Shown piece by piece: positions 21,881 to 33,579 of a stretch of 64,000 bases of DNA (position 1 is its first letter; each line of letters opens with the position of its first letter). Where the stretch lies: assembly GCA_907165275.2 (NCBI GenBank), contig OU015650.1:8152001-8216000 (forward strand), in the 5' to 3' direction. The notes under the pieces were generated by a model. It ran no database searches, had not been told where the DNA came from, and was given only the letters and a program-made list of their open reading frames with translations. A program made the translations under genes and the position numbers. This stretch comes from Zygaena filipendulae (lineage: Eukaryota > Arthropoda > Insecta > Lepidoptera > Zygaenidae).

Positions 21881-22898
21881 AAAAGGTAATATTTTGATCT
21901 TATATTCATAAATCTATACCTATACTTAATATATAAAGCTGAAGAGTTTGTTTGTTTGTTTGTTTGTTTGTTTGCCCATTTATCGAGGAAGGCTATAGGC
22001 TATATTATCCCTGTTTTCCAATTACAGCACTAAAGCGCATTATGCGGCATAATGCTCAACGTGAATGTTAAACTACAGCAAAGCTTACCACAATCGAGCA
22101 CTCTCAAAAAGTACTGCTTTCGCGTGATGCGTGCAAATACCTAAGTTCTTTCGCCTTAATCGGATAAATGAAAAAAAAAAAATAAGTAGCAGAAAATTAA
22201 CAAGTGTTTTTTGGGAATAATAAAAAGAGAGTATTATTTTCTTTGATAAGAAGTTTTTCAGTCTGCTTCACGTTCCAATTAAGCATTAGCACAATTCGGC
22301 ATCGTGCGCCACTGAGTCGCATTATGCTCTGTAATTGGAAAACGGGGTGTATCATCGCTTGATGATACACGAGACGTCCACGAAAACGTGAATGTGGAGC
22401 GGATGTTCTCCGCCGTTTCTCGAGGGTTTTCTCGCGATCTCGAAAGATTCTCGCGTGAATGTGGACCGGGCTTCACGCTAAGACCAATAGGAGCAGAGCA
22501 GCGATAAAAAATGTTGCTAAAACAGTGAAAAATATTCTTTTTGAGAGTTTCCATTGCGTACGCTGCATCAACGGTTAGCTGTGGAATATATTTTTTTTTT
22601 CAAATTAACACGGGTTCAACCGCGGGGCACAGCTAGTAATCAATAAATAACTGTTTCGATAGCAATACCTTTTAGCTAAATGAATGAATTACTAATTGAT
22701 TTTTTAAATATTCTAACTTGCCTTTATCTACAATTAACTGCTTTCAGAAGATAAGCGAGACAAAAGATTATCTGCCAATACTACCTATTATGAGCGAAAG
22801 CTCTTATCTTATTGCTATGAAACGAATTTTGAGTGATGACTGATGAGTTATAAAAGAAATTACAAAACATTTAATGAATAAATAATAATTTATTCATT
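21881..22898. repeat. Intergenic repeats between Pep and RpL13
   Basis: A (TTTG)n microsatellite at 21945-21975 is followed by a repeat 'cccatttatcgaggaaggct'. 22330-22490 is a GC-rich, MITE-like segment ('cgtgaatgtggagcgg' ... 'attctcgcgtgaatgtgg') related to the element at 44396-44531. 22560-22640 ends with 'ccgcggggcacagctagta'. Downstream of RpL13 no further gene is visible. Confidence 0.45.
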
Positions 22899-25800
22899 TT
22901 ACTTCTTGGCCTTAGCATCCTTAACAGCAGTGGGCGCTTTAGTTACATCATCTGGGTTTTCAGCAGCATCCTTAATCCTCTTAGCACGAATCCCAACGAG
23001 CTTAGCAATGGACCGAGCCTGTAAAAATTAAGAAAATATCAGTTTCATGTATTGATGGTAAAAATAAATCTATACTAATAATATCAAGACGTAAAGTTTG
23101 TGAATTGTGAGTTTATGAAAAAGTAAAATCTCTGGATCTACTGAACCGATTTTGAAAATTCTTTCACTTATAGGAAGTTATGGTAGTCCTGGGTGACATA
23201 GGATACTTTTTATCCCGAAATTGCCACGGGGAATCCGAAATTACTGCGCGTGAAACCGCGGGAGAGCAGCAAGTCATATTATAAAGAGCATTTGCAATTC
23301 AAAACTAAATAGCTTTTTTGCTAACTCATCAACGCCCAACCTACTATTGAAGCTAGAAACATGATGGTCGTAATTTCCTTCTACATCGTGAAGCTCACTT
23401 TGAAAGAGTTTTGCGAAATTTGTTTTCAGTGAGAAATGAGCCTACTGTGGCTTACTTTTTTTTCATACGGCAATTATCCACTTATTTCTTTGGTCTCGTT
23501 TTCACCAGGGTCTTAGAAATTGGTAAATCGCTATTCTTCTTGATGTTATTACAATTCACAATAACACATCTTATAGTACGGACCGCCAAGAGGGGATTTG
23601 TGGATTAACTAAAGCGCGTCAGATGAACATAAGGGGGGTACCTTGCACCATATTGAATACCTCCACCAAATATAGGCCCTCTACACTGGTGGGTGCGTCT
23701 AGAATAACCGATCAGATTAGTAAAAAAAAATCGATAACTCGAAATACTCGAGCGCGTCAGATTAAGATATGGTAGGTTAATTACATAGTGAGAAGTGTGT
23801 ATATGAATAATCTGACGATTTGAACGTGACGTAAGGGAGTTAGAGGATCACAAACTTGCAAAAAAAAACGCAACTTCGACATTCTCGAGCGCAGTTGATT
23901 TATTTTTTATTTTAAAGTATGTAAATAACTCAAGGATAGCGGGAAAAATATAATCTGCCGATTTTAATAAGCCGAAGAAACAAAAATCGTCTTTAAAGTT
24001 AAAAACGAGTAGCTGCAGTGAAACATGTACCTATTCATATCTTTGTCTTTCTTTCCCTTTTACTTTTTCTCTATCTCTTACTCTCTCGCACCGTTCTCAC
24101 ACTACTTTCCGTCACCATAACGTCATCACAGCATATCACGGCGTTAAACGTGTCGAATTATAACTTTTTTTGGTCGGTTAAAATACATAATAATAATAAT
24201 AATAATAATAAACTCTTTATTGAACACCACTTAAAAATAAACAATTACAAAAACAAATTTTACTATAAGGTGGAACAAGTTAAAATAAGTTAAGGTAAGT
24301 ATTACATCAAAATACAGAACCTTTCACTTTAATGTAATTTTTAATCGACTTCTAAAAAGTAGCGGTAAAGGAAGGTGTATTACTCCGCTCCGCGCCACTC
24401 TCACCCTTTCACTTTTTGTGTATCTCTGACTCTCTCACACCATTCCCACGCTGCTGTCCGTCGCCATGACGCCATTTTACTTTACAGCCCATCACAAAAC
24501 AACGCGTTCATGTTATTATATGTAAGACGCTCTGGCTTGTTTGTGCTTTAAAGTTCGTTTTGTGAATAATATTTTGTGAGCTTTTACATATTTCATAGAA
24601 ATATAAAGTGTGTTTTTGTGAACAAGAAATAGCTCATAAAGTTATTAAACTTACGTCAGAAATAAAAAAAAAATCATAATTTTTGTTTCTAGCAGTCAGA
24701 TTAATAATATCCCTCAAAATTATTGTCAGATTTTAAGCCAACATAACTTGGACTGCAAGCTGAAACTTCTGTAAAATAATCTGACACGCTCGAGTATTTC
24801 AAAATTGAGATTTTTTTTGCATTTTCAAAAATTCGCTACTACCTTGCGTCACCTCCAAATCGGCAGATTTTCGAAGGGGAGCATTTTTAGGGTTCACTTA
24901 ACATGCGCTTTGAATATCTGACGCGCTGGAGTAAATTTTTTTTTTCATTTTCTCCCCTTTCGGATGGCCACCCCCACCACGCAAATCGGCAGATGAATAT
25001 ATTTTCGATATCAGACACCTTGGAGTATCTAAACTACAATATCTGACGCGCTCGAATATTTCCATTTTACTATTTTTTTTTTTCATTTTTGAAAGCCTGT
25101 AGAAGCTAAACCCACCGGTGAATGAAAAAATATCATATAACCTTATTTTGTTTATATCTCCTAATCTTCAAAACCCAATAGGTCCCAACGACGCTCGAGT
25201 GACTCCCGAATTAGCATCGGTATCTCCCGTACTATTACTAAGACCATATTAAATTTATCTCAAAAACGAATAGAAAATGTTCACTGTAATATAGATTTCA
25301 CAGCTCAAGTCAGCTACGAAAATGTCAATTTTAGCCGTACCGAGCGCTGTGATCGTTTAGGGTACTCCCTCCACCCGCTTTGCACCTTGCCAATACATAC
25401 TATCGTGTAAACATAAAGAGAAGTGGAAGTATGTAAAAGTATAATATTAGTATCGTAAATTTTGAAGTCATTGATATTGGTATTTGGTTTCATCAAATTT
25501 AGAAGTACGTATTGCAGGGTTGATTCAATGATTGATTCAACCGTCAATAGGTGAAAAGTGTGAAACGCATACTATACCTAAAAAAAGGTTTGGACACAGC
25601 TATAACCGCCGCACTCAGAGTCGACTTAATGATTACTTAGTTTAATATAGATTTTTAAAACAAAACTGACGCAATCAGACCAGTTTAATAAATTAATGTT
25701 AATTGGCATTTAACTAATTAAGTTACATCTTATTAGATGCCAATTAACATTAATTTACTGAACGTCACTGATTGCGGCAGTTTTGTTTTAAAAATCTATA

Positions 25801-28800
25801 CTTAACTAAGTAATCATTAAAGTCGACTTTGAGTGCGGCGGTAAATCAGTCATTTCGAATAGGTATTAGGTGAAAAATTTAAAATGACATAAATATTGTA
25901 CTTACTCCTCGCAAATATTGATAAGCTTTGAAGTCTTTCTCCTCATCTGTGATCGGACGAGCTATTGATTTTGGAGCTGGTTGTTGTACTGGCATCAGTG
26001 GACCACGCAGTTGAGTGGCCATCTTGCGTTCTTCTTCATTTGCCTCTCCCTTCAGAACCTAGGGTACAAAAAATAATGTGTGAATATAAAAAAAAAACTA
26101 TTTGAATGATGAATTAAGAGAAAGGTAAAATTGTATCTTGTATAATGACCAACTTTTTCCCGAATTCCGATTTAAAAGAAACAAAGCCTTAATAATGTTG
26201 AAATTCAAATAGCTTTATTTGATCTATTTACGTGAGATTTCGCGATAAAAAGTATAACTAGCTACACCCCGCGTGAGTTTCGGAATTCCCGCAGGAACTA
26301 TTTTTTTTTAAATAAAAGTCCTTATAACATCAGCTATCTGCCAGTGTAAGTTAAAATTGGTCTAGCCGTTTCAGAGATTAGCCGGACCAAACAGACAGAG
26401 ACAGATAGATACAGACAAAAATTTTAATTTTTTTTTTATGTAAGTAGTAACCTACCATATAACTTTTCTCTGATCTCATCTATATTTTAAGGCAGTTGCT
26501 AGTTTGCTACTGTAGTCCACTAAACGGACAAATAATAATTGTCCGCTAAACGGAAAAGGTATTGATCTTTCCTAACGTCCTTTTTTGTTACGAGATTTGC
26601 ACGCCGATTAAAAAACGTTTTATATGATTTTTTTCTTAAAATAAATTGTATACGTCATTGTAAAATTGTAAATATCGTGAGAGATTTCGCGGATCTTTCA
26701 TTGACAAAAATGTGACCTCATCTGACAATTCTTCGTGGCTCAATGACTTTGCCGATCGTTTAGCCCCTCCTTTAGCTCCCCACATTGACTCCCTTCCCAA
26801 TCTTTCCATAGAACATTTCTCTTCTGATTCAAATAGAATGAATAGCCTCTTCTCCCTTGATAAATCAACTGTGTCTTATATGAGCTTCGGGATTCGTCCC
26901 CTGGTGCTGATGGCATACCTTTCTTTCCTATGTAAGGCTGGCAACAGTACTCATATAATTTTTATGGAATTAATAAAATTTTTGAAACTGCATTTATCCC
27001 TGACGATTGGAAGTCCCAAATAATCCTCCCTATTTTAAAACCTGGCAAAGATCCGCTCGATCCCTCTTCCTCCGTCCTCGCCAAAATTGCCGAACATTTA
27101 GTAAAAAACGTCTTGAATGGCTCCTAGAAAACAAAAGCATCCTAGCAAAATCCCAATATGGCTTCAGAAAAGGTAAAAGTCCTATGGATAGTCTGAGTAT
27201 CCTGACAACTGATATCCGTTTGGCTTTCAATAAAAAAGAGTTTCTTGTTGGTATTTTTCTGGACAGTACTGCAGCATACGACAACGATGTCCTTCCACTA
27301 CTCAGGCAGAAAATGCAACAGCTGAGCATTCCTGTGAGGATCACTAAGTTCATATGCAACCTGCTAATGGCCAGATCTATCCAAATTAGAAACTAAGATG
27401 AGTCACTTATACATAGAACCGTACCTAACCGTACCGTACCGTAACCGTACCGTAACCGTACCGTAACCGTACCGTACGTAGTTATTTGAATGAATGGCTT
27501 TGCAACCATTCCTATCAGCCCCTAAAAGCGGTGGTGTAATATTCACTCGCAAAAGAATAATCCCTGATATCAACCTACAGGTGAATAACCATGCCATTCC
27601 TGTTTAAAATTAAGCCAAATTCTTGGGAGTCATCTTGGATCAAACCCTCTTCTTCCCAAGGTTGAACTTTTATCTCATTTCCAAAATAACCGTTCAATCT
27701 CCTGCATCATTTCCAGCTATCTTAAACTTTCCCGTTCTCCTTTCCCTCTCCATCGGTCTCCTTGCAATCCTCTCTTCTCAACTCCATTTGACGCTCTCAA
27801 ACTTAATATTAAACTTTTTTTCGGTATTAATTAAAAACTCATCTGGAGCTGACAAAGAAGTCCAAGACATCCTAAACTGAAGTTGGCAAAATTGGTCTAC
27901 CATGTTTAACGATGGAACTCTCAATTTTCTATGATACAAACCTTCTCCTGATAATAGGGTACTTGCATGAAATTTATAATAAGAAATTGTGTCAATATTT
28001 CAAAAATAGAGCCTTAGAAAAGTGTTATCGTGAAAGATTTACTAAAAAAATTTCAATAGTTTCCAAAATATTCAACTTTTAATTTTGTGAAACGGAACGT
28101 TGCAACGAAACACCAATCACAGCCAAGCTTGACACATGACGTCACTTTTATTTTTTTAGGAAACATTTACCTCTTTCGGAGAAGGCAAAAGAAACTAAGT
28201 TCATACAGTCAACGCATATTTTCAATTTCCTGAAGTTTTTGACTTTAAAATGCATCGATAAGATGAATTTCGATTCTTTACTGGAACTTTTGGAAGTAAA
28301 TCGACACAGTTCAACCTTAATTTCGCTTTTGGATATTAAAGTTATCTGTTTGTCAGTGTCACATGACCCTGTCAATACGACAGTGACATTTCTATCACAG
28401 ATTAATAAGGCGTAATTTTGAACTAGTGACGTCATTCCGCGTTTCGGCGGTAAGGTCTAAAGTAGGAACTTTGAAACGCTCTATTTAATTAATTTATGCA
28501 TATATTTTTTTCTTTTTCTTGCTTTGTTTAAGTAGGCCGTATATCTTTAAAATAGACTGAAAAAAAAAAATTCATGCAAGTACCTTATTTTTAGTAGACT
28601 GAGGACGGCTAATAATAATCCGCTTAGTGGACAACTAGACACTTCGATATTTTAATACCATAACATTAAATACAATATCTCGAAACTTCTCTATTGGAGG
28701 ATAGAGCTGAGAGAGCAGCTGTTACTAACCTTTTTGCCCTTAGGGAACAGAATGAGTCGGGCGCGATACTCTTTAAGTCTCTGCACATTAATTTGTAGTG

Positions 28801-31800
28801 ATTCTACAGATTTGTTTCGTCGGCGAGGGTCAACAGCAATACCAATTGTCCTTGCAAAAGCAGGATTTAAATCAGCTGCCTAAAACGAGAAAAATATACA
28901 ACCTGTTATAGGTGGTGACACATGGTATCCAAAAGATAGTTTTATTTACAAGTATAGACTATAGACAGACAATCAAGCCGGTGTAAACCCGATAGAAGCC
29001 TACAAATAGCACAGGTTTAAATAGGATTTAAGCCAAACACCAGGTTGGTTGTCCATCTATAAATACAAGGATCCCATCAAAAACAAACTTGTAAAAAAGT
29101 CCAAGTCTCGCAACTCACTTCTTCTACAGTAAAAAGTTGTGAGATCAATGTAATACCAAGTCGGTTAATTTATTCAGTGCCTACTTAAGGGTCCTTCTGT
29201 CTAAAGTTATCATGTTATAAGCTAATCTAATAACATTTTATAGTGACCATATCAAATTTAAAAATCTTTTATGTTTTAAATAGATTGATTGGCTTGGCGA
29301 TCACGTGAAAACACAATATATCTCACATGTAATACATAATTATGGTTCTAAACAATCTAATTTAATTATAATATGTATTACTTGTGAGATACATTGTGTT
29401 TTCACGTGATCGCCAAGCCAATCAATCTATTTAAAACACAAAAGGTTTTTAAATTTGATATGGTCACTATAAAATGTTATTAGATTAGCTTATAACATGA
29501 TAACTTTAGACAGAAGGACCCTTAAGTAGGCACTGAATAAATTAACCGACTTGGTATTACATTGATCTCACAACTTTTTACTGTAGAAGAAGTGAGTTGC
29601 GAGACTTGGACTTTTTTACAAGTTTGTTTTTGATGGGATCTCATTTCTTTTTGTAAATGGTCTTCCTCCTTTGAGCAATTTAGTCTACTTTAATAACTTG
29701 AAAGATTTTGGTACAACTTTATAATATATATAAACACATGCCCCATTCTTGCTTTTTCATTCCGTTGACCATTATACCTTTGAACATAATTATGTCTATG
29801 TATCTACACTTTATATCTAGGTAGGTAACTATAGATACACTTATTATTATTATTTATTAATATCTGGGCAACGGTTTAAATAGCTGTTCCCCGCGGTTTA
29901 ACCCACGTTAATTTCGGAGATCCCGCGGGTATTCTGAGATAAAAGTACTACCCTATGACCTTTCCTGTACCCTTGACAACGTGTAGTATGCAATAATTAA
30001 TTCACCCGCGTTGATATCAGAGTTCGCGCGGGAATTCCAGAAATGAATCCTAGCTAGATCGATTTATGGCCCCCGAAATCCCCTGTATACAAAATTTCAT
30101 GAAAATCGTTGGAGCATTCAGATTAGGGTAATTTTATCTCGGAATTCCCGAAGGATCTCCGAAATTAACGCTGGTGAAATCTCATGAAATTTTGCATGCA
30201 CGTTGTCAGGGGTAAAGAAAACCTAGGGATATAGGGTACTAACTACTTTGCATCTCTGAATTCCCGCGGGATCTCCGAAATTAACGCGGGTGAAACCGCG
30301 GGGAACAGCTAGTCTCATATATTTATATGGGATTACAAAGTTATTTGTGCAGTTGGTACATATAACTGCATATATAACTTTGTAATTCCATACATTTATA
30401 TGGGATTACAAAGTTATTTATGCAGTTAGTGTATCTAGAAAACTGGACCGAAATTGCTAAATATTTTAATTTTTCCTTGATTTATACAATAAACACTAAT
30501 TGTCTTCTAAATTTCAAACTTCTATGTCTGCTAGAAGTGCCTTAGAATTTTGATGATCGGTCAGTGAGTGAGTGAGTGAGTGACCTACAAAATTAAGAAA
30601 CTTTGACTAGTTATAATTCTTAAACTACTGGTTCAAATCGAATGAAATTTAAATTATACCGTCTTTATACAATACCTGCTTGTTTACTAAAAATTCAGGC
30701 TTCTAGTTTTATCCACAACGAAGTTATAGGGGGTCGAAAATGGCCTGAATAGTACGGCCGTGCCGCTTTTGTTGCTCGACTTGGCGGGGGCACTGCCGTG
30801 CCCCCAGATTCCTTATGCATAGATTAGAGTAGCCACCCTTTATTTAAAAAAATAAATAGTATTTTTCCAAAGAGATGCAAAAGTTTGGAAGTTTTGGAAA
30901 ATGCAGAGAAAGAAGTATACATTAATTTTTAATAATTATTATCTTTTCATCATATTGTATTTTTCTATGTATATACAGAATGTAAAAAGACCAGCGACCC
31001 TATAAAATTGAACTGATTCTGCAGTAAAAATATTGTTGGGAAATGTAAATTTATTTTTAGGTTAAAAAATAATAATAATTACAGTGTGCAATGTACTTGC
31101 AAATCCACACCAAAGTATAACCTACAAAATAATTACCAAGTTACTTTAGAAAAAATATTGGTTGATAAACTACAAAAATATGCAATAAGTAGAACAAAAT
31201 TTACGAAACTTTGAGGTTTAATATCTTGAAAACCATTGATTGAGAAAACACATCTAAATTTTCGTGTCTAAAATGTTTGTACTGGTGTAGGGAATATCAT
31301 AGTTTCGGATATGTCGGAGGTTTTCGGACCGCCTGTATTTTGGCCATCAATGATCTATTACTCTTAAAGTAACTATAAGAATCTGAGCAATTCAGATACA
31401 TTCATATTAAAATTAATTTACAATTTTTTCATTATCATATTGTAAAAAAGCGCGAAAGTTGAAATAAGGATAAAAATAAAGCAATTTTCATACTATATGT
31501 ATTACTTTTCTATAATATAAAGTACAATTGACTGAAATATAGTACTATATATTATAGTACCGGTGGCAACTCTAGCAGAAATAGACCACAAAAATACAAC
31601 TAAGAATCAATTAGTGTAACATCTGAAGTTATAATGCTGACTTGCAAATGATAAGAGCGTAGATTGTTTTTATCCATCAATAAGACCAGACCTTGGGTCA
31701 ATGTGATATAACATAGAAAAGCCCAGAAGTGACATAGGTTACTTTTAATCCTAGTACATTTATGAGGGAATATTGAGCTGAGAAACCGGGTAAACATAGT

Positions 31801-32264
31801 TTTAAGTAAGTGATTACCTAAAAGACCCATCAAAACAAAGTTAATGTGATTTTAGATAGAGATAATGGAAGGGACACAAAGCGACACAATTGGCAAGTGA
31901 TCACAGATAATGATTAATTATTGACATATGAGAAGTAACGACTGGTATCCATGTATCGATCAATAAATTCACGCAAATAAAAGCGCAGGCCACAAAAAAC
32001 ATATCAACTGGAAATTACCCTTATTTCACGAAGAGTAAAACCACGACCAGCTCTGACTTTAGTGTGGTAGCGAACAGTAGGGCACCGAACAATTGGTCTC
32101 AAAGGCCCAGCAACAGGACGCGGAGCAATAGCCTTGGCTTTCTTAATCCGGTTTTGTTTTCTACGGTATCTCCTAGCTGGCTGATTGAACCAAGTCTTGA
32201 CGAATCTCTGCCAATCCTTATGAAAGTGCCCGTTGGGCATCATATTATTCCCTTTTCCAGGCAT
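22899..32264 (-). CDS. RpL13: 60S ribosomal protein L13 (eL13)
   Basis: Four coding exons on the minus strand: 32264-32019, 28879-28730, 26058-25906 and 23018-22899. All are phase 0 with good splice sites (for example CTCGTTTTAG acceptor and AAG|GTTAGT donor). They encode 222 residues, close to the usual length for insect eL13. The N-terminus [20 protein letters not shown] and the stretches [20 protein letters not shown] and [12 protein letters not shown] are diagnostic. The later exons give [20 protein letters not shown] and [13 protein letters not shown], and a Lys-rich C-terminus ending KAKK. eL13 is a structural protein of the large ribosomal subunit. The start is the ATG at 32264, preceded by a spliced leader. 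Introns of about 3.1, 2.7 and 2.9 kb are filled with transposons, unusually bulky for a ribosomal protein gene. Confidence 0.98.
23060..23280 (+). repeat. RTE-type tail in RpL13 intron 3
   Basis: A single unit of the 'atctctggatctactgaacc' ... 'gaaaccgcggg' repeat, the same unit that forms the tandem array at 17205-17815. Confidence 0.6.
23579..25229. mobile_element. Non-autonomous DNA element, copy B, in RpL13 intron 3
   Basis: Same element as 5057-6506, in the same orientation. It starts CGGACCGCCAAGAGG and ends GGTATCTCCCG. Flanks are TAGTA (23574-23578) and TACTA (25230-25234). It is about 200 bp longer than copy A because of a (AAT)n microsatellite near 24188-24210 and a segment at about 24330-24450 that copy A lacks. 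The inverted motif arrays (CTCGAGCGCGTCAGAT on the left, ATCTGACGCGCTCGA on the right, plus the CGGCAGAT pair) are conserved in both copies. No transposase is seen. Confidence 0.7.
25606..25841. mobile_element. PIF/Harbinger-like MITE, copy 1 (RpL13 intron 3)
   Basis: The ends are CCGCCGCACTCAGAGTCGAC and its near inverse, with TAA on both sides (25603-25605, 25842-25844). The arms extend for about 80 bp through 'aagtatagatttttaaaac'. Related copies lie at 43431-43667 and 43889-44104. Confidence 0.75.
26230..26700. repeat. RpL13 intron 2, unclassified repeats
   Basis: 26230-26420 resembles an RTE-type tail ('cgcgataaaaagtat', 'tttcagagattagccggac' and 'acagacagagacaga'). 26500-26640 has two 'aacggacaaataataattg' / 'cgctaaacggaaaagg' words that suggest a further degraded repeat. 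No coding exon is present. Confidence 0.4.
26700..27890 (+). pseudogene. Degraded non-LTR retrotransposon reverse transcriptase in RpL13 intron 2
   Basis: Plus-strand pieces in different frames read [13 protein letters not shown] and [17 protein letters not shown] (about 26900-27060), then [20 protein letters not shown] and a following '[10 protein letters not shown]' (27120-27300). This is the N-terminal half of a LINE reverse transcriptase. The catalytic YADD region is missing: an ACCGTA microsatellite (27415-27478) sits where it should be. After it a C-terminal piece, [12 protein letters not shown], resumes near 27612. Frameshifts and stops make it inactive. Confidence 0.75.
27415..27478 (+). 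repeat. (ACCGTA/ACCGT)n microsatellite
   Basis: About a dozen mixed units of ACCGTA and ACCGTACCGTA. It is embedded in the LINE fragment and occupies the place of the catalytic segment of the reverse transcriptase. Confidence 0.85.
27955..28592. mobile_element. GGGTACTTGCATGAA-ended element in RpL13 intron 2
   Basis: The left end GGGTACTTGCATGAAA and right end TTCATGCAAGTACC are inverted. Related copies lie at 32703-33330 (inverted, nearly full length), 16913-17130, 34150-34475 and 35640-35735. The copies at 28148-28436 and 32850-33119 share a 90-codon ORF, but the differences between them are mostly amino-acid changing, which argues against a selected protein. The middle contains a core shared with segments near the pAbp and Nmt promoters. 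Confidence 0.65.
29070..29640. mobile_element. Long near-perfect palindromic element in RpL13 intron 1
   Basis: Two arms of about 270 bp, starting GATCCCATCAAAAACAAACT, are almost exact inverse copies separated by a short AT-rich centre near 29335-29365. The single-stranded DNA or RNA would form one very long hairpin. It looks like a foldback element or a MITE dimer. No clear target duplication was identified and there are no ORFs. Confidence 0.75.
29870..30325. repeat. Cluster of RTE-type tails in RpL13 intron 1
   Basis: Several overlapping tails in both orientations: 'ccccgcggtttaacccacg' on one strand near 29888 and 'gggtgaaaccgcggggaaca' near 30289 on the other. They carry no coding content. 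Confidence 0.6.
30330..30830. repeat. Repeat with GTGA microsatellite and terminal GC hairpin
   Basis: 30335-30425 has two direct copies and one inverted copy of 'tttatatgggattacaaagt'. A (GTGA)n run lies at 30567-30582. At 30786-30805 there is a perfect 8-bp stem (GGGGGCAC/GTGCCCCC) with a 4-base loop, followed by AT-rich DNA. A short GC hairpin near a 3' end is a Helitron trait, but I see no convincing CTRR end or 5' TC end. Confidence 0.35.
30831..32018 (-). other. RpL13 intron 1, remainder
   Basis: AT-rich. 31500-31572 carries 'atagtactatatattatag' followed by 'accggtggcaactc', a short repeat whose partner is at 60965-61038. No exon, RNA gene or other element is recognised. Confidence 0.4.
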
Positions 32265-32500
32265 GTTTGAAGTTTGCACTTAACCTAAAATAACAAAAAT
32301 AATATTATATGGTGATGAAAGTTGGCAAATATAAGAGGAATATAAATAATAAAATAAAAATGAGCACGGATTCACAAAAAAAAAATAGATTAAAACCTAC
32401 CACTATCCGACTGTTCAATATAAAACGTCAAAAGAAAGAAAAACTAACCTCGAAAAATTTAGTGGACAACAGACGTAAATGGGTAAGAGGGATGTAAAAA
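32265..32500 (-). promoter_or_regulatory. RpL13 promoter and spliced 5' leader
   Basis: On the minus strand TTGTTATTTTAG (ending about 32285) is an acceptor just before the coding exon, and TCGAG|GTTAGT (about 32449) is a donor. The leader exon would run up to about 32495, where the minus strand reads CATCCCTCTTACCC. That is a pyrimidine-rich start of the TCT/TOP kind used by animal ribosomal protein genes. The start site is inferred from sequence only. Confidence 0.5.
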
Positions 32501-32639
32501 TTATCGATTATTAAATTAATCGGTTTTTTTAAATAACCGATTTTTTAAAATCGATGTTATAATTTTCAAAAATAGTTTTTTTTTTCATTAAGTCAAATCC
32601 GTAATATTGGTTAAATTAAACGGACTTCAAAAAAGGAGC

Positions 32640-33340
32640 AGGTTCTACGTTGAGCTGTATGTATTTTTAACTGACTTCCCAAAAAGGAGGAGGTTCTCAA
32701 TAGGGTACTTGATGAATTTTTTTTTCAGTCTATTTTAAAGATATATGGTCTACTTAAACAAAGCAAGAAAAAGAAAAAAATATATGCATAAATTAATTAA
32801 ATAGAGCGTTTCAAAGTTCCTACTTTAGACCTTACCGCCGAAACGCGGAATGACGTCACTTGTTCAAAATTACGCCTTATTAATCTGTGATAGAAATGTC
32901 ACTGTCGAATTGAAAGGGACATGTGACACTGACAGACAGATAACTTCAATACCCAAAAGCGAAATTAAGGTTGAACTGTATCGATTTACCTCCAAAAGTT
33001 CCAGTAAAGAATCGAAATGCATGTTACCGATGCATTTTAAAGTAAAAAACTTCAGAAAATGGAAAATATGCGTTGACTGTAAGCACTTAGTTTCTTTTGC
33101 CTTCTCTGAAAAACGGTAAATATTTCCTAAAAAAATAAAAGTGACGTCATGTGTCAAGCTTGGCTGTGATTGGTGTTTCGTTGCAACGTTCCGTTTCCCA
33201 AAATTAAAAGTTGAATATTTTGAAAACTATTGAAATTTTTTTAGTAAATCTTCCACGGTAATGCTTTTCTAAGGCTCTATTTTTGAAATATTGACACAAT
33301 TTCTTATTATAAATTTCATGCAAGTACTCTATTCGACGTA
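32640..33340. mobile_element. GGGTACTTGCATGAA-family element upstream of RpL13
   Basis: An inverted copy of the element at 27955-28592. It starts GGGTACTTGATGAATT at about 32703 and ends TTTCATGCAAGTACTCTATT near 33332. A short piece of the 'gacttcccaaaaaggagg' family precedes it (32640-32700). It lies within a few hundred bases of the RpL13 transcription start. Confidence 0.65.
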
Positions 33341-33579
33341 TGTTTTTTTTTTAGGTTTGTTATTGTATGCATAACGACGATTACTCGGTCCAGCAACCGA
33401 TTCGGAAAATTCAAATAAAAATAATCATACTATAATGCCCCAAAAGAGATAGTACATTTTTTTTATTTAAACGGTTATACCTACTAGAGGTGGTCACATT
33501 GTCATCAAAGGCAGAATCTTCTCTTCAAATATTACAGGCACATCCATTGCAATGGACATGTTGACTATTTTTTATTTTT

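Noticed and set aside
21452..21881. ORFs of 75-120 codons in three frames
   Set aside because: Overlapping frames in GC-rich repeat DNA, with no domain or splice evidence.
28148..28436. 95-codon minus-strand ORF with a close relative at 32850-33119 (89 codons)
   Set aside because: The two copies belong to one repeat. Of about 17 base differences in the ORF, most change the amino acid and only about four are silent, so there is no sign of protein-level selection.
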